Assembly: GCF_027595985.1 (NCBI RefSeq)
Contig: NC_073306.1
Coordinates: 97,810,926-97,874,925, forward strand
Origin: Sorex araneus
Lineage: Eukaryota; Chordata; Mammalia; Eulipotyphla; Soricidae
Length of the DNA stretch: 64,000 nucleotides
Reading direction: 5' to 3'
Shown piece after piece: positions 34,490-46,225 of the stretch (positions are counted from its first letter, which is position 1; every line of letters starts with the position of its first letter). A program made the position numbers and the translations under genes. The notes below the pieces were generated by a model. The model was not told the DNA's origin, searched no databases, and saw nothing but the letters and a program-made list of their open reading frames with translations.

Positions 34490-34780
34490 TAACTTTTTTT
34501 AGATTTTTAGATTTAATTTTTAATATTTTTCTATTTTATTGAAGCACCATGAGAGCATTACAAAGTTGTTCATGATTGAGTTTCAGTCATACAATGTTCC
34601 AACACCCATCCTTCCACCAGTGTAATTTTTCAGTACCAGTGTCCTCAGTTTTCCCCCTCTCACCTCCCCAAACCATCCCTCAGCCCAGCCTGCCTTTATG
34701 GCCGGCACCTAAATTCTCTCTTTCTTTCTCTCCCTCATTTTAGGCATTATGGTTTGCAATACAGATGCTTATTGCAAAAA
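34490..34780 (-). mobile_element. L1 3'-end fragment
   Basis: CATGATTGAGTTTCAGTCAT, AACACCCATCCTTCCACCAG, ending near GGCATTATGGTTTGCAATAC. Confidence 0.7.
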
Positions 34781-34789
34781 AATAAAGGT

Positions 34790-35905
34790 TATCAGGTATT
34801 GTTGGATGTTAACCCTAAGTGTTTTAGGCTTCATCAGTGAATTGCCCCTTTTCCTCCTCCCAGAGAAGCTTACTGTGCTTTTGCTAGCATCCCAAACTCA
34901 AAGTTTAACTTTAACTTTTCCTTTGTGTTTTACCTCTCTTTGTTTTAGGTCCCCAAGTCAGTCTTGATTATTTATAAGCCAGAACTTTCTGGTAATTCTG
35001 TCCTTCATATTTCAAGTGCTGTGTATTTGTACCTGCTTTTCTATTTCCCTATAGTCTTTTAATATTTTACTATAGAGCAATGTTTTTTGATTAAACATAG
35101 ATATTGGTGCCCAACCAGACTGTGAGGATGAGCCTATGGAGACCGACCCGCAGGCAGGTAGAAACACATCCCATAATAATGGGTGAGCCATAACTCGTGT
35201 GTCCAGACTGATCTAGACAGGGTTGACATCTCTTCCTTTGGCTGCCTTTTAGCTCTTAGTATTACATAGATGCAATCTTCCCTTTTTCACAGATCCCTAA
35301 CCCAGCTCAGCTTTGGAATACAGTCTCTCACATCCCCTTATCACTCCAAGTGCAAGGGACTGTAGCTCATGGTGCCAGACTGCTTTGCTTGGCCTTGGAT
35401 TCCTCTCTGGAAGCTGCGACCTTTGGGCTTACAGATGTGATAAGACAATGTGGCCTTGATGTCTTGATGTCCCTCCTGTAACCCCTATTTCCTGTTAATG
35501 ATTCCTTTGTACTGAGTTCATTAGATGCATGTATGTAGGATAGTGAATAAAAGAGGCCGTTGGACACTTCTTCACCACTGCCATGCCAGAGCAAGCTAGC
35601 AGCCCTCCAGCCATTCTTCTCGTGGTTCTATCTCTGTGCCCCCGATGGAAAGAATATTCACACAACACACAGAAAGACCATTAATGCTATGCTCCAAATA
35701 TTTGGGAGTTGATTGACTCTGAAATGTATCTACTCCTGGGCTTTGGTCATGATCACTTGACTCAGGCTTCAGTTGCTGTAGTTCCTAAGACCCCAAGAGG
35801 AAGGTCCCACCATGGGACTGGGATGGACCCGGGGCAAGTGGCGAAGCTACCCCAGCATCAAAATGGGACAGTCTAGAAAACATAAATGCATGTTTTGATG
35901 TAAGC
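34790..35905 (-). repeat. family X, minus-strand copy (with other LTR-like sequence inside)
   Basis: 34790-35090 is the reverse complement of about 36797-37065 (CACTGATGAAGCCTATAAAA type). 35640-35905 is the reverse complement of 41000-41210 (CAACTCCCAA block). Between them, 35100-35640 contains GAATAAAAGAGGCCG and looks LTR-like. Confidence 0.5.
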
Positions 35906-36680
35906 TGTTATGACTTAAGAGACAGGACCCCCATGGGAAGGCCAAGCTGAACTGGCCTGAGGACCTAGTCTGGTATTTACAGTAAAAGACTTGCTTGCTC
36001 TCAGAGCCCAGAGAACTAAGTTTGGGGATCTTTATCTCTTACTGTGTTTATCTAAATAACTGCAGGTATTGATAAGAAGTAAACTTAATTGGTTAACATA
36101 TACAACTAGAGGAGCTGGAGCGATAGCATAGCAGTAGGGCGTTCGCCGTACATGTGGCCCACCCGGGTTCAATTCCTCCACCCCTCTCGGAGAGCCCAGC
36201 AAACTACCGAAAGTATCTCGCCCCCCCGGCAGGGTCTGGCAAGCTACCTGTGGCGTATTCGATATGCCAAAAACAGTAACAACAAGTCTCAAAATGGAGA
36301 TGTTTCTGGTGCCCGCTCGAGCAAATCGATGAGCAATGGGATGACAGTGATACAGCGTACAACTAGAAGGAAAGACAAAAGCATTGTAGATGTCCCTGGG
36401 AGACAGTTCTCCTTGAGTTAATCTCCCCAAGAGAATTGCCTCTGCTAAATGTTTTATCTCTGTAAATGATCAGTCACATCTATGTCCTATACCTCAAACC
36501 CCCTCAGATGTTCTATAAGTATGCTAGCAGCTCTGCATTAAATGGGCCATTTTCACCATCAGGCTGTGGTCTCCCATCTCTCTGTCTCTCTACTGGGGAG
36601 GCCTGGGGAGGACAGGAGGTGGCTCTTGACCACCGAACACATGAGTTGTGCAGCACTCACAAACTTTGTGAACTCATAGC
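35906..36680. repeat. LTR-like repeat between two family X segments
   Basis: Begins TGTTATGACTTAAGAGACAG. Contains a tailed SINE (36111-36357) and CTGCATTAAATGGGCC near 36533. It may be an LTR on the + strand; ends not settled. Confidence 0.35.
36111..36357 (+). mobile_element. tailed SINE (SOR head, RTE tail)
   Basis: TSD TACAACTAGA at 36101-36110 and 36358-36367. Head GGAGCTGGAGCGATAGCATA. Tail CTCTCGGAGAGCCCAGCAAA, GATATGCCAAAAACAGTAAC, CTCGAGCAAATCGATGAGC, ending GATGACAGTGATACAGCG. Confidence 0.88.
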
Positions 36681-37150
36681 AACCGAAGTCTGAGTCGAGT
36701 AATTATGACAGATGCTAAGGAGAGGAGTAGATCTATTTCAGAGTTACTCAACTCCCAAACATTAGGAGCACAGTATTAATGGTCTTTCTGTGTTTAAGCA
36801 AAGAACATTGCTCTATAGTAAAATATGAAAAGGATACAGGGAAAATAGAAAAGCAGGTAATTTCTACAAATACAAAGTCCAAAGTTACCAGTAAGTTTTG
36901 GCTTATACGTAACCAAGACTGACAATGAGAGGTAAAACACAAAGGAAGGTTAAAGATAAATTCCAGGGATAAGGGGCATTTGCAAGAGCATTGTAAGCTT
37001 CTCTGGGAGGAGTAAAAAGGACAATTCACTGATGAAGCCTATAAAACTTAGGGTTACTCTCCAACAGTGCACGATTCTGTTTTTGTCCAGGCCTGGCCTT
37101 TGTAGCCCTTTGGGGGCCCTCAAGATTTTTTGCTCCACCGATATATGACT
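36680..37150 (+). repeat. family X, plus-strand copy
   Basis: AGTTACTCAACTCCCAAACA, GGTCTTTCTGTGTTTAAGCA, CAATTCACTGATGAAGCC. These match 39500-39880 and 41170-41230. Confidence 0.55.
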
Positions 37151-37584
37151 TTGCAATGGGTAACACTGCTCCCTAACCCAGCCTGATCATGTTGGTGCTG
37201 TCTGAGTGGCCCATCTTTAAGGTTCTGGATGAAAAGAAACTTCAAGAGATTGATAGTTTGTGCAAATAATTTGGAAGTTCAGAGAAATAAGTAAAATAGC
37301 AAAGCTAAAACATTTTTTTAATTTTTTTTTCAAAGCTAAAACATTTTAAGAAATTTCAGGATATAGCAGAAGCATGAGTAGGGAAAGTTGTATCCACTAT
37401 CCTGTTATGATGAACTTAAGAGGAATCTGTTCACAGATGGATTAACTCCTGGGTTAGGAATGGCAGCTGCATTCCTTGGATTGGCAATTTACTCCAATAT
37501 AGATTTGAAATTTAGCATGAATAATGTGAACCCAGTGTGCAGGCAATTTCCTTGTTGGGTGATTTAGATTGATAATTAAACAAC

Positions 37585-37765
37585 TTAGCGCATAGAGATA
37601 GTACAGGAGATAGAGATCTTACCTTGCATGTGACCCACACAGGTTCAATACCCAGCATCACATATGGTCCCCTAAGCCCTCCAGGAGTGATCCCTGAGTG
37701 CAAAGTCAGGAATAAGTCCTGAGTATCACTGGGTGTGGTCCAAAAACAAAACAACAACAAAAAAT
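37585..37765 (+). mobile_element. SOR-type SINE, diverged
   Basis: AGATAGTACAGGAGATAGAG, CAGGTTCAATACCCAGCATC, (AAC)n-rich tail. Confidence 0.75.
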
Positions 37766-38482
37766 AAATAACTATATTATGTATTGTAAAGAATGGTTTA
37801 TAAATTCTGAGGTGTCCCATCTGGGGTACCAGTTATCTAAGTCACCATGTCATGATAACGAGGGTGTGTCTCTTGATGTGTTTGGGGCTGACGACCATTC
37901 CCCCAACTGATGGATGAAAAAAACAGATCTGAAGGCTGGTAAATAGTGGGACTTTATTAAAATCTATCTGCATTATTATAGAGAAATCATGAAAGGTTGG
38001 GGAAGAGGGGGGGAAGCAATTACACATAGGTGTGGTTGAACATTAATATAAACAATGAACAGATGTAAATCTCCTCCTTCAGGAGGAGATATAGCCAAGG
38101 ATGGAATTTCATCTAAGGGCTCCAGCACTCTAGATTCTTCTTAGGAGATCGGCCCAAGAGTGGAATTCCATCTAAGGGCATATTGGTTTCCTTTCCTTTC
38201 CTTTCCTTTACTGGTAAAATCCATTTAAACAATCATTAAATTTACTTATTAAATATTTCTAGTCATTTTGCATAAGTAGTAAGAGATATATACTTTAATC
38301 TATACCCTAGATTAGTCTCAAATGGTCTCTCTGGAATAATGGTAAAGAGTAGCATTTCCTGGGGATATATCGCTATATTTCCTAGCGTACAGTCCAGGTT
38401 AGTTTTTCTTAACCCCAATAGGGAACTTATTCAGTTACTTCTTTTTGGGTCATGTCAGAGTTTATTCCATGACTGTACTCTT

Positions 38483-38589
38483 TTGTTTTTTTGAATCGCC
38501 ATGAGATAGAGTTACAAAATTTTCATGTTTGAAGTTCAGTCATACAATGATCAAACACCATCCCTCCATCAGTGCACATTTTCCACTAC
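38483..38589 (-). mobile_element. short L1 3'-end insertion
   Basis: Poly(T) then GAATCGCCATGAGATAGAG, ending in CCATCAGTGCACATTTTCC. It is flanked by CATGACTGTACTCTT (38468-38482) and a near copy CATAACTGTACCTT (38590-38603). Confidence 0.75.
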
Positions 38590-38603
38590 CATAACTGTAC
38601 CTT

Positions 38604-39291
38604 TTTTTAAAAAAAATTATTTTTTAATGAATCACCATGAGGTACAGTTACAGACTTACAAATTTTCATGCTTACATTTCAGTCATACAATGATCGAGTG
38701 CCGAGTGCCCATCCCTACATCAGTGCCCATCTCCACCACCAATGTTCCCAGTATCCCTCCCATCCCCCCATTCCACCTGCCCTCCCCCACTCCACCTCTG
38801 TGATAGGCACATTCCTTTTTACTTTCTCTCTCCTTTAGGGTGTTGTGGTCTGCAATGCAAGTATTGAATGACCATCATGTTCGTCTATAGCCTACTTTAG
38901 GCACTCATCTCCCATCCCGAGCAGGCCCTCTAAACACTCTTTACTTGGTGGTCCCTTCTCTATCTGAGCTGCCTTTTCCCCCAGCATGTGAGGCTGGCTT
39001 CCAAAAAGTGAAGCAAACCTCCTAGTACTTATCTCTACTTGGTTCTTAGTATCTCATTCTGTTACTTTATATTCCACAAATGAGTGCAATCTTTCTATGT
39101 CTGTCCCTCTCTTTCTGACTCATTTCACTCAACATGATACTTTCCATGTTGATCCACTTATGTGCAAAGTTCATGACTTCATCTTTTCTAACAACTTCAT
39201 AGTATTCCTTTGTGTAGCTGTACCAGTTTCTTTAACTAGTCATCTGGTTTTGGGCACTCAGGTTTTTTCCAGATTCTGGCTATTGTAAACA
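38604..39291 (-). mobile_element. 5'-truncated L1, minus strand, with TSD
   Basis: Runs from a poly(T) and TGAATCACCATGAGGTACAG to CCAGATTCTGGCTATTGTAA. It ends in the target CATGACTGTACTCTT (39292-39306). Confidence 0.85.
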
Positions 39292-40295
39292 CATGACTGT
39301 ACTCTTAACTAACTGTACTTCTTATGGTGCTTAGGCTGTCCCACATTGAAGTGAGGGTAGCTTACAGTTTGCCCTGGGTCCATCCAATCCCTCTGTGGGA
39401 CCCACCTTTTGAGGTGTAAGGAACTAAGGTCAATCTAAAAGCAATTAAGGCTTTAGTCAAGTAAATATGATGGATTCCCAGAGTCTGTTAATATTATGCT
39501 TTTATAATTGACTCAACTACAAAAGCATAACATTAACTGTATTCCTGTGTCTATACAAAATGGACATTGCTCAAAAAAATAAAACTATGCAAAGGTCATA
39601 AAGGAAAGACAAAAGCAATATTTCACTTGCATGTACAAAATCCAGAGTCATAGAAGGTTTGACTTTACAAGTTACCATGTCTGATTTGAAGATATTTGTG
39701 ACTAACAGATAGGGGAAGAAGAGCACAAAGGAGAGGTTAAAGGTAAACACAGAAGATTGGGAGTGTCCCTATGAAAATAGATATGTCTCCAGGAGCACTA
39801 GTGTGGGTGTTCCTAAGCTCTCTGCAGGAGGGAAAAGGACAACCCAATGTTAAGCCTAAAGTGCTTGGAACTGGCTCTCACTAAGTCAGGGATGGGTGAC
39901 ATCCTCCATCTCCCTGTTCTTTCAGGAGCCTGGCAGTCATGTCCACGAATTGCCTCTGGCACTATGTAAGCTCATTAATGGCCATGATCCAGAGACTCAC
40001 AGATAAATTTCAAAATCTCGGAAGAGAGGAACACACCACAAAGATGCCTCTGGACCCCAAAGTCACCATCCATTTAAAAATTTAACTCCACTTGTATCAC
40101 CCTATTTAAAATTTTAGAATTCTTGAAGCAATAGCTCATGCCCTACCCCACTGGTGTACTAAGAGTAGCTCAGCACATTTGATGGGGTGTAAAGTAGAAG
40201 GCAATCAATCTTGGTAAAAAAATTAAATTAGTACACAAGTCTCAACCTGTAACATGTTAGTAATCTCTTAATGTGATGACGTGTTCGAGGGCTCT

Positions 40296-40299
<4 letters not shown>

Positions 40300-40346
<47 letters not shown>

Positions 40347-40350
40347 CTCT
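40300..40350. repeat. (CT)n / (CTAT)n microsatellite
   Basis: CTCTCTCTCT run followed by CTATCTATC repeats; CT-rich DNA continues to about 40560. Confidence 0.92.
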
Positions 40351-40559
40351 CACCACTCATGTTCGGTGCTCTCGAGCCTCTGTGTATGGACTGAATCGGG
40401 ATGGCTCCTCCTTTGGGCTCTGTTTCTGTGTGTGCCGCAGTGCTCTCTTCCATCTGTCTCTTTATCTCTGACTCTGTCTCTGTCACCTCTCCTTTGGTCT
40501 CTTCCGATCTCTCTCTGGAGCCCTTCTGCTTCTCTCTCTTCTGACTCTGACCCTTCCAA

Positions 40560-41244
40560 TCTAACAATATTAGTTTATATAGCAATCACATAGGGTGGTG
40601 ATACAAAGGTGGGTTAAATATTAACAAATCAACAAAGAGAGGTAAGACCACTTCTCCAGGTGATTAACTCAAGGACCAAATCTCATCTAAGGAGATTACT
40701 CCAGATTACTAGGAGATCCTCTTAAGGGCAGGATCCCATCCAGGGTGTGTTGCTTTCTTCTTTCCTCAGCTAGTAATCCACTTAATTAGTTGTAGTAAAT
40801 CTACTTCTAATATTTCTAGCAATGTCATTCTGTATGAGCACAGTAAGAGATATATCAAACTTAAAGCTTGGTTCTTCCAAGGACATCTCATTATATATTC
40901 CAGACCACAGTCCTCAGGTCAGGCTAGTCTTCCTAACCCCAGCAGGGTCCTAGTCTCGTCATTACTTTTGGATCATGACAGCATTTGTCTATGACCATGC
41001 TCCCAATTTATAGTTGAGTATTGTGGTGCTTTGGCCTGGCTCATTTTGATGCCAGGATAGCTCACAGCTTGCCCTGGATCCATTCAGTTCCTCGTCGGGA
41101 CCCTGCTTTTGGGGTGCTAGGAACTAAGGGCAACTGAGTCGAGAAAGCAGATGCCCAGGAGTAAATATTATTCAGAGTCAATCAACTCCCAAGCTAAAAG
41201 AACATAATATTAACTGTCTTCCTATATCCATACAGAAAGGACTT
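40560..41244 (+). repeat. family X, second tandem-oriented copy
   Basis: It parallels 38040-39480: AGTAAGAGATATATCAAAC, CTAACCCCAGCAGGG, GGATAGCTCACAGCTTGCCC, AGAGTCAATCAACTCCC. Continuation after the L1 at 41245 is unclear. Confidence 0.55.
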
Positions 41245-41583
41245 TGCTTAAAAGGTATAGTAGAAATGACATCTGCATTTGTATGTTCATTGCAGCACTG
41301 TTTACAATAGCTAAAATCTGGAGAAAATAAAAGAGTGCCCCCAAATAGATGACTGGTTGAAGAAATTTTGGTACATCTACACAGTTGGAATGCCCTGCCT
41401 AAGAGGCAGAGTGGGGTGGTGGAGGATGGGGTGGGGGTGGTGGGAGGGATACTGGGAACATTGGTGGAGGAGAATGGGCACTGGTGGAGGGATGGGTAAA
41501 TTATCACTGTATGACTGAAATGCAAACACGAAAGTTTGTAACTGTACCTCATAGTGATTCACTAATAAATTTTTTTTAAAAAA
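41245..41583 (+). mobile_element. L1 3' end, plus strand, internally deleted
   Basis: ORF2 C-terminal sequence up to TACATCTACACAGTTGGAAT is joined directly to the 3'UTR (GGAATGCCCTGCCTAAGAGG). It ends GTGATTCACTAATAAA plus a poly(A)-like tail. The missing part is present in the L1s at 14.9 and 58.6 kb. Confidence 0.85.
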
Positions 41584-41804
41584 GGACATTTAAGGTAAAC
41601 TTCCCTGCTCCAAGGCTGAAAAGACAAACCCGATGTTATCCTACACTGACCAGTGTTATCCAATAGAAGAGATAAAAGTGGCTGAAGAGTTACCATTGGT
41701 AATCAAGATTTCAGAAGATATTTGGAACATTTTGCACCTGTGAACTTAGGCGATTAAAATTTAAGAATATAGAATACAGCTCTAAAACTATAAAAACAAA
41801 TAAC

Positions 41805-41980
41805 AGGGGTTAGAGAGATAGTACAGTGGGTAGGCTGCTTGCCTTGCATGTGGCCCACCTGGGTTCAATCCCCAACAGTCCCATATAGTCCCCTGAGCAT
41901 GGCCAGGAGCCTAATCCCTAAGCATAGAGCCAGGAGTAAACCCTGCACATTTCTGCATGTGACCCCAAAACAAACAAAAA
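41805..41980 (+). mobile_element. SOR-type SINE
   Basis: GGGGTTAGAGAGATAGTACA, CTGGGTTCAATCCCCAACA, GTGACCCCAAAACAAAC. Confidence 0.82.
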
Positions 41981-41989
41981 TGGTTGAGG

Positions 41990-42900
41990 AGTTAGTTGAA
42001 GTAAAACTTATTGATTATTAAAGATTCTCTTTTGAATTTGGCCAAACATGCAGCTTCAACAGTTTAGATTCTTGAAAAGGCACTCGCACTCTTCAGAACC
42101 CTCATATCTAAAAAGTATGTTCTTAAATATGGTCTCATTTATTCTTTTTCTCTTATATGCCAATCAAGTATCAAAAACAAAGGAAAGATTTCTCTAATCC
42201 TGGCAGCCAAGACTGTTCTAGCTATAAAGTGTGATACTTTTGGTAAAGATTTTAGTTCTGCCATGGGAGCTGAAAACACAAATGAGTGACCAGTTTTTAG
42301 GACCCTGACAAATATGTGGATAAGGAAAAGGTATTGGTGAACATAGAAAAAAATATGGATATGAAAGTGAAGACTTACAATCCTTTTAGTGATTCTACGC
42401 TGCCAACCAGTTCGAAATAGTTCAAGATAAAACATGTACCTATAAAAGAAGGAGTTACTGAAAAAGAAAGTCCAAAAAGTCAAGAAAGAAGAAGGATAAG
42501 ACAGAGTAATAGAGGTGAGATAACAGGAAACATCTGTGAAAAAAAAAGTAAAAGGATAACAAGACACACATAAAGGAAGATGTGGTTTCTGAGAAAGAGT
42601 CATGCAGTATCACAACAAATATGAACCCAGAGAAAAAGAAGAAATAGAAAACATAAAATGAGGATTAATGGAAGGGAAATGTAATGAATCAACTGAATAC
42701 ATCAGGCTTAAGATAAACCAGGAACGTGCTAGAAATGCTCTATAATAATCCAAGGGAAACTGGATGAAACAAAGAAGTGATAATTCTTATATATATATGC
42801 AGCTCTTGACATAAACTTCTAACTTTATGATGTCATCATTTTTGGAATTTTTCTTGTACAAATAAAAATACTTTTCTTTGTGTAAAAAAACACTTTTTAA
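41990..42900. other. intergenic, no confident feature
   Basis: A 154-codon reverse ORF (42139-42603) is Phe-rich with no recognised domain. I do not call it a gene. Confidence 0.4.
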
Positions 42901-43084
42901 ATGGTTTTGTCCTGGGTTAGGGAGATAGCACAAAGGACTGGAAAATTTGGCTAATGTGCACAGGCTTCTGCATCTTGGCTCCCAGAATTACATGGCCTCT
43001 TGAAGGCCACCAGGTGCAACCCCATACCACTAAGGAACCTTCATATATATATGCATATATATATGAAAATGACTTTATCCTGGA

Positions 43085-43320
43085 AATTTTAAAGTGAGAT
43101 TGATAAAGGAGAGAGAGAGAGTTAAAGGGAATCCGCCTACCAGAGAGGCGGGAAGGAGGGGGTGTTGGGGGGAAGTATACTGGGAACATTCATGGTGGAG
43201 AATGGGCACTGGTGGAGGGATGGGTACTCGATCATTGTATGACTGAAACATAAGCATGAAAGTTTGTAAGTCTGTAACTGTATTTCACGGTGATTCATTA
43301 AAAAATTAAAAATTAAATTA
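43085..43320 (+). mobile_element. L1 3'-end fragment, plus strand
   Basis: GAGAATGGGCACTGGTGGAG, GATGGGTACTCGATCATTGT, TTTCACGGTGATTCATT and an A/T tail. Confidence 0.85.
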
Positions 43321-43335
43321 ATTAAGTGAGGTTGA

Positions 43336-43505
43336 GGGGCCAGAGAGATAGTAGGAGGTAAAGTACTAACTAATTTCACCTGTGACCAACTCTGATTCAA
43401 ACCCTAGTGCTGCATATTGTCCCCCACCACTACCAGGAGTGACTCTTGAACTCGGATCCAAGAGTGGCCTTGAGCACTGCTGGATGTGTCTCAAAAACAA
43501 ACAAA
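43336..43505 (+). mobile_element. diverged SOR-type SINE
   Basis: GGGGCCAGAGAGATAGTAGG, CACTACCAGGAGTGACTC, (AAAC)n tail. Confidence 0.75.
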
Positions 43506-43545
43506 CAAAACATTTTTAATTTAATCAGTAAAAATTTTTAAAAGG

Positions 43546-43725
43546 GCGGGCTGGAGCAATAGCACAGCGAGTAGGGTGTTTTCCTTGCACACGGCCAACC
43601 CACATTCGATTCCCAGCATCCCATATGGTCCACTGAGCACCGCCAGGAGTAATTCCTGAGTATAGAGCCAGGAGTAACCCCTGTGAACTGCTAGGTGTGA
43701 CCCAAAAAGAAAAAAAAAAGAAAAA
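43546..43725 (+). mobile_element. SOR-type SINE, plus strand
   Basis: GGCTGGAGCAATAGCACAGC, ACATTCGATTCCCAGCATCC, GGTGTGACCCAAAAAG. Confidence 0.9.
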
Positions 43726-43754
43726 AAGGGAGATGTACTCACTAGGAATTTCGG

Positions 43755-44088
43755 TTTTGCTTTTTTGGGACATAGCCAGCAATGCTCAGGGGTTACTTCT
43801 GGCTCTACACTCAGGAACTACTCCTGGGGTGCTCAGAGAACCATATGTGATGCCAGGATGCAAAGCAAGTGACCCCACCTACTGAACTATTGCTCTAATG
43901 AGGTTTTTTAGTTTGGAAGTTCTTGTTTGTTTTTGGTTCTGGGCTATATCTAGTGGTCCACTGGGCTTACTCCTGGCTCTATGCTCAGGGGCCATACTTG
44001 GCAGTACTCAGTGCTGCTGGGATTGGACCCAGGTTGGCCTCATGCAAAGCAAGCACCCTACACACTGTACTATCTCTCCAGCCCCGAA
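43755..44088 (-). mobile_element. two adjacent SOR-type SINEs, minus strand
   Basis: First copy about 43755-43900 (GCTTTTTTGGGACATAGCC), second 43915-44088 (CTATCTCTCCAGCCCC end). Both are shortened and diverged. Confidence 0.7.
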
Positions 44089-44094
44089 CTTGTT

Positions 44095-44688
44095 TAACAA
44101 AAAACGCCTCCTCCAAAAGAAAAATGTATCTTTAAGTCTGTAAAAATATTTTTCCATGGTCACATGTAGAGCATTCTGGAAAAATGTTCCTGAATTTAAA
44201 AAGTAAAAACAAAAAAATCATCAGTATTCAAATGAGTGACTTTCAGAAAGTCTTTCACAGAGTTGGCGTTTGATAGTTCTACTACCTTCTGCCACTAATT
44301 TTAAGAGAGTGGGGAATACAATTAATACAATTAATTTTTTATTTGGAAATACATTTTGTCTAATTTTCTAAATTTGTAATAAATATATGTCAGTAGAAAA
44401 GTACTTCCAACTCCAAAGTGAGCATATTTCCATTTTAGTGACACCTTCCTCACCATTTATTTTCTGTCCTCAATGCTGCAGTAGATAAAGGCTTGTTGAG
44501 GCCTGTTGAGGCCTGTTCACAAAGGCATCGCAGCAAAATGAATGTTTTCACTTTGGTTGCCAGTCAGATTTGCTAGCTCTGAGCCAGAGATCCTAAAAAC
44601 TTTGATTTGGAAATAAATTTAAATAAGCATAGCAGAAAACCATTATTTGTTATATTTGTCTTTTATGACTGACAAAAATGAGAGTGTA
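44095..44688. other. intergenic AT-rich DNA, no feature seen
   Basis: No repeat or gene supported. Confidence 0.4.
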
Positions 44689-44872
44689 TGGGGCTGGAGC
44701 AATAGCACAGCGGGTAGGGTGTTTGCCTTGTATGCAGCCAACCTGGGTTTGATTCCCAGCATCTCATATGGTCCCCTGAGTACTCCCAGGGGTGATTCCT
44801 GAGTGCAGAGCCAGGAGTAATCCCTGTGCATTGCCAGGTAGGGTCCAAAAAACAAAAAACAAAAAAAAAGAG
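44689..44872 (+). mobile_element. SOR-type SINE
   Basis: GGGGCTGGAGCAATAGCACA, GGGTTTGATTCCCAGCATCT, poly(A) tail. Confidence 0.9.
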
Positions 44873-45039
44873 AGAGAGTGTGTTTTATTGGTAACATTAC
44901 GCCTGATTTTATGTTAATGAGACTTTTGCAATGCCCCAAAATGGTTTGCTAGTTGACAGAGGAGCCAACCTGTGATTAGAGAATTGGAACTTACAGAGAT
45001 GGTGGGAAAGATATTAGAACTGGAAAAATATTTCATATT

Positions 45040-45827
45040 TATGAAATAGAGGAATCAATATTGTCAAAAAGACCATCCCACCTAAATTATTATTATACAG
45101 ATTCAACAACATCACCATCCAAATTCTGATGACATTCTTCAAAGAACTGTCAATAATAAAGTTTGTAAGGAATCATAAAACACCCAAAATTGTTAAAGCA
45201 ATACTACAAAATAAATTGTGAGGTATCTCATTATCTAGAAACTATACAATAAAATTATAGTGATCAAAACTGCATAGTACTGAAACAAGATTAAACTCTC
45301 TGACCAATGGGTTAGAATTGGTGCCCAAAGACACTATGGGTCTTTAGTTAAGCATATATTTATGGTCAACTAATTTTTGACAAAGTAGTTGGGTACACCA
45401 AATAGAATAAAGATAGCCTCTTCAACAAACGGTGCTGGGAAGACTATTAACCATTTATTGAAACGATCCTACTTTCACACCTTACTCAAAAGTCAATTAA
45501 AATTACCTCAAAGACCTTGAAATCAGACTAGAATCCATAAATATATCAAGGAAATTATAGACAGAATTCTCCAAGATTTGGAACTCTAACTTGTTTTCAG
45601 TGATATGGTTTTATTGCAAAGGCAACAGAAAGGTAAATGGGACTACATCAAGTTTAAAGGTTTTCGTATGAAAAAAGAAACATGGACTAAAATTTAAAGA
45701 CACCCAACTAAATGAGAGAAAATATTTTCACTCAGCACACCAGATAAAGGGTGTAATAAAGGTATATAAAGCACTCACAAAGATCGACAACAAAACATAC
45801 AAAACCCCTATCAAAAACAATGAGGAG
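45040..45827 (+). mobile_element. old L1 ORF2, plus strand, left part
   Basis: Decayed ORF2 sequence: GATTCAACAACATCACCATC, GTGATCAAAACTGCATAGTA, AACGGTGCTGGGAAGACTAT. It continues at 50360 once the 4.5-kb insertion is removed; the join restores the order seen at 63360-63480. Confidence 0.8.
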
Positions 45828-45828
45828 G

Positions 45829-46220
45829 TGCATATGCTGCCAGAGCCTATGTGCTGCTTGCGCCTGCATGGCCAAGCACATGTGGCGTCTGAGCATATGT
45901 GTAGCCCACATCTCCCCTCTTGAGATATGTACTTTCATGCTTTTGTATCCAATGCTGGGATGTGTGTAGGGGCTCTCTCCACCCTTGGAGAAGCCCTTGT
46001 TCTCTCCTGAGCACATTACTCTCTCTTTCACCCTCTCTCCCTCCACACCTTAAAATCCTCCAAATAAAACCGGTTTTACTTCACTGCTTTTCTACTCCTT
46101 CTGCGAGTGAGACAAGAACCCAGTAACCCTGGGTCCTAGGTGGCAAGGGGGGATGGGGAGAAAGTGACTATCTTTCTCCTCCCCACTCACGTGAGCCAGC
46201 TGTGGGGTCCACTGACATCA
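45829..46220 (+). mobile_element. LTR-like block (TG...CA) with AATAAA
   Basis: Starts TGCATATGCTGCC, ends CACTGACATCA. AATAAA at 46063-46068 is followed by a T-rich stretch, like an R/U5 region. A PBS-like site lies 5 nt beyond. No second LTR is found in the window. Class I (ERV3-like) is a guess from the primer site. Confidence 0.55.
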
Positions 46221-46225
46221 GAATG

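Larger units (their letters stand above)
37840..40262 (+). repeat. family X, longest copy, interrupted by two L1 insertions at 38483-39291
   Basis: Parts 37840-38467 and 39307-40262 align in the same order with 40560-41240 and with 51960-52930. Recognisable blocks are GGTAGCTTACAGTTTGCCC, AGTCAGGGATGGGTGACATC, CATGATCCAGAGACTCACAG, TTTAAAATTTTAGAATTCTT and GATGGGGTGTAAAGTAGAAG. On the minus strand an AATAAA lies near 37955, as in an LTR. I see no coding frame. Confidence 0.55.

Noticed and set aside
42139-42603. 154-codon reverse ORF rich in Phe
   Set aside because: Translation of T-rich DNA; no domain or splice context.
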